In this document: in pieces, positions 58,681 through 64,000 of the stretch
Layout: each line of letters starts with the position of its first letter
Position numbering within the stretch: the first letter of the stretch is position 1
Assembly: GCF_963678635.1 (NCBI RefSeq)
Contig: NC_087070.1
Coordinates: 28,144,848-28,208,847 of the forward strand
Direction of reading: 5' to 3'
Origin: Symsagittifera roscoffensis
Lineage: Eukaryota; Xenacoelomorpha; Acoela; Convolutidae
DNA: 64,000 nucleotides
Notes under the pieces: generated by a model
Database searches by the model: none
The model's input: only the letters and a program-made list of their open reading frames with translations
Told to the model about the DNA's origin: nothing
Made by a program: the position numbers and the translations under genes

Positions 58681-59162
58681 AGATGAGAAGATTGCTTTAC
58701 CAGCTTCCATCGATTAAAATTGAGGCAGAAAATTATTATAGAAACTTCTACTCTATCAGAAACACTAATCTGTAATCATCAGAAATCCCAAAAAACTGTC
58801 AAACAGTTCCATTTCCCTCACCAGCAGAAGACGCTCAAGACTGTGATAAGTTCTGGGAAATATACGAATCAAAGCGACAAAAAATATGTATCTCGTGCGT
58901 CTACTACGACACCGTTGACTACTCGCGAACATATTTCCAGTTCAAACTATTTACGAGACTAACAGAAATCGATTCTTTTTCTAGAAAAGATGCGTCAGTG
59001 CTCGAGTTGATGAGTTCAATAAGATGATATCTACTGTAGAGTTTCTCATCGCTGAAATGGTGAGGGAGAGTATTAGAGAAAATCATCGGTAAATGAACAT
59101 GGATAGATGAACTCTCATTTGAAACTGATTCATTTGTAAGATTGATTTGCTTTTAAAACAGA

Positions 59163-59561
59163 ATGCTTAATATTGGTGAAAATCGTCAATTGTTTATTCA
59201 AATCGAATCTAAAAAAGAATTCAAGTTTTTCCATTTGACTATTTTTGGAACAAATTTAGTACCGAAAAATTTTCAATTGACCCTCATTGAAGGAAATACT
59301 TTACCTAAACAAATCAATAGCGGAGAAAAGTATTCAATTTCAAACGGGCGTAGACTTATCATAGTCAATTCAGTTAAAAAGGATGAAAAAACAATAGAAT
59401 TATTCTCTTTTTTTCAGCACAAATCCAACCATTTCGAGATTAAGCAGAGCATTATTTTTTCAGATAAAAAATATACTGCGTTATTAATTTTTGTTCATTC
59501 TCAAACAATTCCCGATTTAAAAATACATTTACCTTTAAAGAATGAATACGGATCTATATAG
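59163..59561 (+). CDS. Polinton-borne ORF C (unknown, beta-rich)
   Basis: 132 codons, MLNIGENRQLFIQIESKKEF onward, with alternating hydrophobic pattern (FFHLTIFGTNLVP, RRLIIVNSV, ALLIFVHSQTIPDLKIHLPL) suggesting a beta-sandwich. By position among Polinton genes a virion component is possible, but there is no motif to prove it. A duplicate lies at about 61,960-62,360. Confidence 0.45.
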   Translation: MLNIGENRQLFIQIESKKEFKFFHLTIFGTNLVPKNFQLTLIEGNTLPKQINSGEKYSISNGRRLIIVNSVKKDEKTIELFSFFQHKSNHFEIKQSIIFSDKKYTALLIFVHSQTIPDLKIHLPLKNEYGSI

Positions 59562-60052
59562 AATAACTCAAAGGAAGCAAAAAATTTCAACACAATATCC
59601 TCAAAACACGGTTAGAAAAAATTATTTCTTGTCAGCTTGTCAGGAAATTGATTACTCGGTCTCATTGGATGAAGTGGATGAAGTCTGTGTTTAAGGAGGT
59701 ATCATTGGGATTGGAAACTCAAAAATAGACTACTTTTTGAGTGTTTTTAAAATACTAAGATCACATGCAGTTTTTCATGATGCGTCAGGATATATGAAGG
59801 CACGTTACGAGACAGGAAAAGGCTACTGCTATGCAATACCGCTTCCAGACTTTTTAAAATGTTGCTTTTTCGGGCACATGACAGGACTAGTTTACTGTTT
59901 GTACATTAAAACTTTTTACCCTAAAATATTTCGTGAAGTTAAGTTGCAAGGATATGAGTTCAATCGTTGTTGTGGATGTTGAGTTATTCACAAATGGAGT
60001 TGTGAAAGAAATTGGGATTTACAAAAATGGAGCAGCTATTGGTTTGTCATTA
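59560..60052 (+). pseudogene. Polinton-borne coding remnants after ORF C (fossil)
   Basis: Contains a stretch with GYCYAIPLPDFLKCCFFGHM and CLYIKTFYPKIF, weakly reminiscent of the IPL..F.F region of double-jelly-roll capsid proteins. A short segment, MSSIVVVDVELFTNGVVKEI, has the D-x-E pattern of DEDD exonucleases. Both are too short to assign. Duplicated at about 62,357-62,855. Confidence 0.3.
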
Positions 60053-60066
60053 TAGCTTATATTATG

Positions 60067-62866
60067 GGCTTCTGTAGGAAAAGATAGTCGACAATCAGAA
60101 CAATTTTGACTATGCTTACGTTCGATATGCCGCTTCAAATTTATTTTTATTAGAGTGAGCTCACATTTAGGACTCTTGATTTTACAATCCGATGGCGGGA
60201 CCAATTTCAACTACTGTTGGAATTTGTGATGTCGTTGTATCTAGCGATAGTTACTGCTCTGAAAGTTGTGCGAGTAAATTGGAAAAAGTTTTTTATGATT
60301 CTGAGTTTAAAATACTCTCAATTTTGTAAATAAAATGGGACGTCAAATATTGAGATTTTACAGACAAAGAGTGGGAACTACAGCCAGGTAACACTTTCGA
60401 TCGGAAGAATTTGAATCGTTTTCTCAACAATCTTTTCTTCTCGACGCTAGGACGTTTCAAAACTTTATTAGGGAGACTTCGGTGAAAATCAGCAGCTTTG
60501 CACAGATCTTGAATCGTATCACCCTGAGAGTTGGAAAATACTCTAAAATAGTTCAAACTAACTGTTAAAAGACAATCAACGGATTGATAATAAAATTCAC
60601 GTAAAAGATTATTCTTCGGAAAATTATGAAAGAATTGGTCATCAATACTCAAAACATGAAATCTACAATCTGTCATAGTACAATTGGTTTTTTGATGTGG
60701 AGCTAACATAAACTCATTAAAGTTTTCAAAAGATTCACAAATTGGTTTAAGTGAAAGTAAAAAAAACTGAAAGATTGCTGAGTTGGGAGTAGAAATTAGG
60801 AAACCAAGTTGCGTCACCGCAAGCCATTTGTTTAAAATGAAAGTGAGATAGAAAAAAGTATCGAGCAGCTAAAAAAATCACGTGACAAATTTCAACTCCA
60901 GTAAATTGTATGACTGACTTTTAAGCAGTAAAGTGTGATTAAATTTGAAATAAGAGCGCGGGATATAACAGTCAAAAATCAACCAATTAATGTGACTAAA
61001 TTTTAAAAAAGAAAAAAAACTCACACTAACAATAATAATCATGTCAGAAAAGCAACAAATTTGATTGATTAGAAGACTTAACTCGGAAAAATCTACAAAA
61101 ACAAGCGGAAAAATTTGATTATAATTAAGCGCAACACTCCTGTTTTCAACATTTTCACAAAAAAAAACATATCCCAACAAAGGGGAACAATGGAACGAAA
61201 AAATGGACCTATCTTTAGTGAAGTACGTACATCAAAAATTATTGCTGTTCCCAAAGCTGAATCAATTTTGCAAAAGTATCCTAGTATCGGAATTATTAAA
61301 GATGGCCAAGATTCCAAACTATTCTGGGACTTTGCTGAGACACCTTCTCGTCTTGTTAGAATTTTCATTCCAAAACAAGAGGAAATTTCCGTTCCCAGTG
61401 ATTGGATTCATTTGAAGGTTTACAGACAGCAAGTTACTGGATGGTTCTTCATCAGATTATTCTGTTCTCCAGCTTAGAGATGAGAAGATTGCTTTACCAG
61501 CTTCCATCGATTAAAATTGAGGCAGAAAATTATTATAGAAACTTCTACTCTATCAGAAACACTAATCTGTAATCATCAGAAATCCCAAAAAACTGTCAAA
61601 CAGTTTCATTTCCCTCACCAGCAGAAGACGCTCAAGACTGTGATAAGTTCTGGGAAATATAAGAATCAAAGCGACGAAAAATATGTATCTCGTGCGTCTA
61701 CTACGACACCGTTGACTACTCGCGAACATATTTCCAGTTCAAACTATTTACGAGACTAACAGAAATCGATTCTTTTTCTAGAAAAGATGCGTCAGTGCTC
61801 GAGTTGATGAGTTCAATAAGATGATATCTACTGTAGAGTTTCTCATCGCTGAAATGGTGAGGGAGAGTATTAGAGAAAATCATCGGTAAATGAACATGGA
61901 TAGATGAACTCTCATTTGAAACTGATTCATTTGTAAGATTGATTTGCTTTTAAAACAGAATGCTTAATATTGGTGAAAATCGTCAATTGTTTATTCAAAT
62001 CGAATCTAAAAAAGAATTCAAGTTTTTCCATTTGACTATTTTTGGAACAAATTTAGTACCGAAAAATTTTCAATTGACCCTCATTGAAGGAAATACTTTA
62101 CCTAAACAAATCAATAGCGGAGAAAAGTATTCAATTTTAAACGGGCGTAGACTTATCATAGTCAATTCAGTTAAAAAAGGATGAAAAAACAATAGAATTA
62201 TTCTCCTTTTTTCAGCACAAATCCAACCATTTCGAGATTAAGCAGAGCATTATTTTTTCAGATAAAAAATATACTGCGTTATTAATTTTTGTTCATTCTC
62301 AAACAATTCCCGATTTAAAAATACATTTACCTTTAAAGAATGAATACGGATCTATATAGAATAACTCAAAGGAAGCAAAAAATTTCAACACAATATCCTC
62401 AAAACACGGTTAGAAAAAATTTTTTCTTGTTAGCTTGTCAGGAAATTGATTACTCGGTCTCATTGGATGAAGTGGATGAAGTCTGTGTTTAAGGAGGTAT
62501 CATTGGGATTAGAAACTCAAAAATAGACTACTTTTTGAGTGTTTTTAAAATACTAAGATTACATGCAGTTCTTCATGATGCGTCAGGATATATGAAGGCA
62601 CGTTACGAGACAGGAAAAGGCTACTGCTATGCAATACCGCTTCCAGACTTTTCAAAATGTTGCTTTTTCGGGCACATGACAGGACTAGTTTACTGTTTGT
62701 ACATTAAAACTTTTTCCCCTAAAATATATCGTGAAGTTAAGCTGCAAGGATATGAGTTCAATCGTTGTTGTGGATGTTGAGTTATTCACAAATGGAGTTG
62801 TGAAAGAAATTGGGATTTACAAAAATGGAGCAGCTATTGGTTTGTCATTATAGCTGATATTATGGG
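60067..62866. repeat. Polinton internal tandem duplication, unit 2
   Basis: Second copy of 57,268-60,066, joined at TTATGGG|CTTCTGTAGG. After unit 2 the sequence continues past the original right border (TTATGGGGTTTTTATCC), so the uninterrupted parental order is unit 2 followed by 62,867 onward. Confidence 0.92.
61190..61477 (+). CDS. Polinton-borne ORF B (unknown), copy 2
   Basis: Duplicate of 58,393-58,680, with about three amino-acid differences and open over the same length. Carried by tandem unit 2. Confidence 0.5.
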   Translation: MERKNGPIFSEVRTSKIIAVPKAESILQKYPSIGIIKDGQDSKLFWDFAETPSRLVRIFIPKQEEISVPSDWIHLKVYRQQVTGWFFIRLFCSPA

Positions 62867-63330
62867 GTTTTTATCCGATTAAGAAAGGAGACAATGTGCT
62901 TGGTTGACAAACAATCTCCGCAACATCAAATGGAACTCAGGAGAGATTCCCTATCATCACTAACAGGAAACGTTGGATATTTTGACAAACTCTGATTCGA
63001 TCAATTTTTTTACGAACCCCAATGGATCAACAAACAACTATTACGTTCGCTTAATATCAGACTATGTTGGATGGAATACACAAAAAGCACCTGCTAATAT
63101 CAAAGTTTTTCAAAAGGTATCGAGAAGTGTAAGCTTTTGGAATCAATATTCAACAGAAAATTCTACGATATTGCAGACTACGGTTGTCCAAAAATGATTG
63201 ATGTTTTGATTGATCTTTCGAAATTGTGCAAATGTGACTCCTACCCGGAAAACATGCCAAAATCACCACTCATTGTGCACAGAAAAAAGCTTTCTTTATG
63301 GGAACATGGTAACAGAAGCATGTAGAGGGT
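62867..63330 (+). pseudogene. Polinton-borne coding remnant (fossil)
   Basis: Coding-like plus-strand DNA downstream of the duplication. A readable tail includes FNRKFYDIADYGCPKMIDVL and LSKLCKCDSYPENMPKSPL. It probably belonged to the same gene as the D-x-E segment before it. The family is not recognised; a nuclease is possible. Interrupted several times. Confidence 0.35.
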
Positions 63331-63444
63331 AATTGGTTCAAACTCAAACTTTTTCAATGATTCAAGTTTGTATTTGTTTTGGTCATCATTATTCGTCATC
63401 ATTATTCATTTTTTTCAAAAATTATTTACTTATTAGTGGAACAA

Positions 63445-63708
63445 ATGACGGATTCAACTGATGCGATCACTGCATCTACATTAGTTTTTGATGAACAAAA
63501 TGGTGAAAGAATTCCTTGGACAATATGTTCTCAGGAATGTTCTCGCTCTTTTTTGTTCTTTTCTTTTCAAGTTATAGTGATTCTAATTCTTGTTTTGACA
63601 AGTGTATTTCGAATTATTCTGGCTAGCAGATGTGAGGAATCATCTGTTTGGGTAGCAATTTTATCAAGTTGTGTCGGTTACGTTTTACCATCTCCCCGTC
63701 CAGGATAA
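63445..63708 (+). CDS. Polinton-type small membrane protein
   Basis: 87 codons from MTDSTDAITAS. A polar N-terminus is followed by one strong membrane segment (FLFFSFQVIVILILVLTSVF, residues about 38-60) and the C-terminal WVAILSSCVGYVLPSPRPG. From memory, a small one-span protein ending in a W.(A/S)LLSSC.GY.LP.P pattern is a frequent companion of Polinton genes, probably a virion or membrane-associated component. It is 0.2 kb upstream of the ATPase on the same strand. An upstream in-frame Met at 63,379 would add 22 residues but is less likely. Confidence 0.6.
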   Translation: MTDSTDAITASTLVFDEQNGERIPWTICSQECSRSFLFFSFQVIVILILVLTSVFRIILASRCEESSVWVAILSSCVGYVLPSPRPG

Positions 63709-63719
63709 CTTCCACCTTC

Positions 63720-63860
63720 AAAACTATCACACGAGCGCTGGGGCCACGCGCGTCGTTGTGAAATTAACTACGGCGTAGTCAAATTAACAACGCTGCGGCG
63801 GCGGTGGCGGCAGTTTTACGTTAACAACGGCGGTTTCGGTAATTTTCAACTCACCGTAGG
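63720..63860 (+). promoter_or_regulatory. CpG-rich intergenic segment before the ATPase
   Basis: The only strongly GC/CpG-rich intergenic stretch in this part (GCGGCGGCGGTGGCGGCAG at about 63,792). It includes near-direct repeats GAAATTAACTACGGCG / CAAATTAACAACGCTG and GTTAACAACGGCGG. It sits between the membrane-protein stop and the ATPase start, so a promoter role is possible, but no known element is recognised. Confidence 0.3.
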
Positions 63861-63909
63861 ATTCCCTAATCATTTGAGAATTAAATGTTTTCATTATTAG
63901 TCAAGAAAA

Positions 63910-64000
63910 ATGAATAAAATTATTTCAAGCAAGGAAAGAGTTTTCATGGCTTTGGTTGGTCCTAGTGGTTCTGGGAAGAGTGTTTCAATCTACAATATGT
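63910..64000 (+). CDS. Polinton packaging ATPase (FtsK/HerA type), N-terminus
   Basis: The first 30 codons only; the gene runs off the window. It starts MNKIISSKERVFMALVGPSG, and the Walker A motif GPSGSGKS is at residues 18-25. Placement of Walker A this close to the N-terminus, after R-V-F-M-A-L-V, is typical of the genome-packaging ATPase of Polintons and related viruses, which drives DNA into the capsid. Confidence 0.75.
   Translation, partial: MNKIISSKERVFMALVGPSGSGKSVSIYNM

Larger units (their letters stand above)
57268..60066. repeat. Polinton internal tandem duplication, unit 1
   Basis: About 2.8 kb. It starts in the polymerase N-terminal region (TTCTGTAGGAAAAGATA, 57,271) and ends at about 60,066. 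Offsets between matching points are 2,797-2,798 bp throughout and identity is about 98-99 percent by eye, so the duplication is young relative to the element. Confidence 0.92.
53133..64000. mobile_element. Polinton/Maverick element (fossil), right end beyond window
   Basis: A large DNA element of the Polinton class with a protein-primed type B DNA polymerase on the minus strand, several small plus- and minus-strand genes, a small membrane protein and an FtsK/HerA-type packaging ATPase. A 2.8-kb tandem duplication expanded its middle. The polymerase is interrupted about half a dozen times and other genes also carry interruptions, so the copy is inactive. The ATPase start is still open at the window edge. 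Integrase, protease and unambiguous capsid genes were not identified inside the window and may lie to the right. Visible length is about 10.9 kb; typical Polintons are 15-20 kb. Confidence 0.8.

Overview
The window looks like repeat-rich, AT-rich DNA from an invertebrate animal. No bacterial gene layout is present and no complete conserved host gene can be read. Most open frames come from transposable elements or from tandem repeats. The few likely host exons have canonical GT..AG borders, and the two introns I could delimit are very short (46 and 50 nt). Short introns, Ty3/Gypsy-type retroelements and a Polinton would suit a compact-intron invertebrate such as an appendicularian tunicate, but that placement is a guess.

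Layout. 1-5.1 kb: dispersed repeats, a tRNA-Ser/Leu-like half, and a block of the palindrome ATTATAATCGATTATAAT. 5.15-5.47 kb (minus): two candidate exons with a 50-nt intron. 6.0-6.6 kb: two related terminal-inverted-repeat elements, one still carrying a transposase-like N-terminus. 7.3-8.6 kb (minus): the 3' end of an LTR retroelement. 8.6-9.15 kb: a 36-bp minisatellite with a 214-bp higher-order period. 11.0-11.2 kb: an assembly gap. 11.2-16.2 kb: two successive tandem arrays (1.14 kb and 1.4 kb units), the second holding a fold-back element. 16.2-21.2 kb: T/G-rich DNA without a recognisable gene.

21.2-24.8 kb (minus) has the best host-gene evidence: a C-type lectin-like domain exon (21,225-21,632), a spliced exon pair with a 46-nt intron (22,311-22,514), and another terminal exon (24,539-24,757). 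Between them lie a self-complementary GAGCGGTTT array and hAT-type repeats.

24.9-46.7 kb is one very large, heavily decayed Ty3/Gypsy-like LTR retrotransposon fossil. Its pol region is tandemly duplicated (about 4.5 kb units), and a long 3' module contains a fourfold array of roughly 540 bp. 47.3-49.7 kb (minus) is a LINE with a largely open reverse-transcriptase frame followed by a frame-broken zinc-motif and restriction-like endonuclease tail. 50.3-50.7 kb (minus) is a possible first exon of a membrane protein. 50.72-51.13 kb is a hAT-type MITE with near-perfect 8-bp target duplications. 51.9-52.5 kb (plus) is an open frame built from three in-frame 63-residue repeats.

53.1 kb to the window end is a Polinton/Maverick fossil. 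It has a decayed protein-primed type B DNA polymerase (minus) with N-terminal C2H2 fingers, a recent 2.8-kb tandem duplication, a small membrane protein, and the start of the packaging ATPase cut by the window edge. The only functional groups visible are element-borne: replication and packaging genes in the Polinton, retrotransposition genes in the LINE and LTR elements. The host exons cannot be tied into a pathway.
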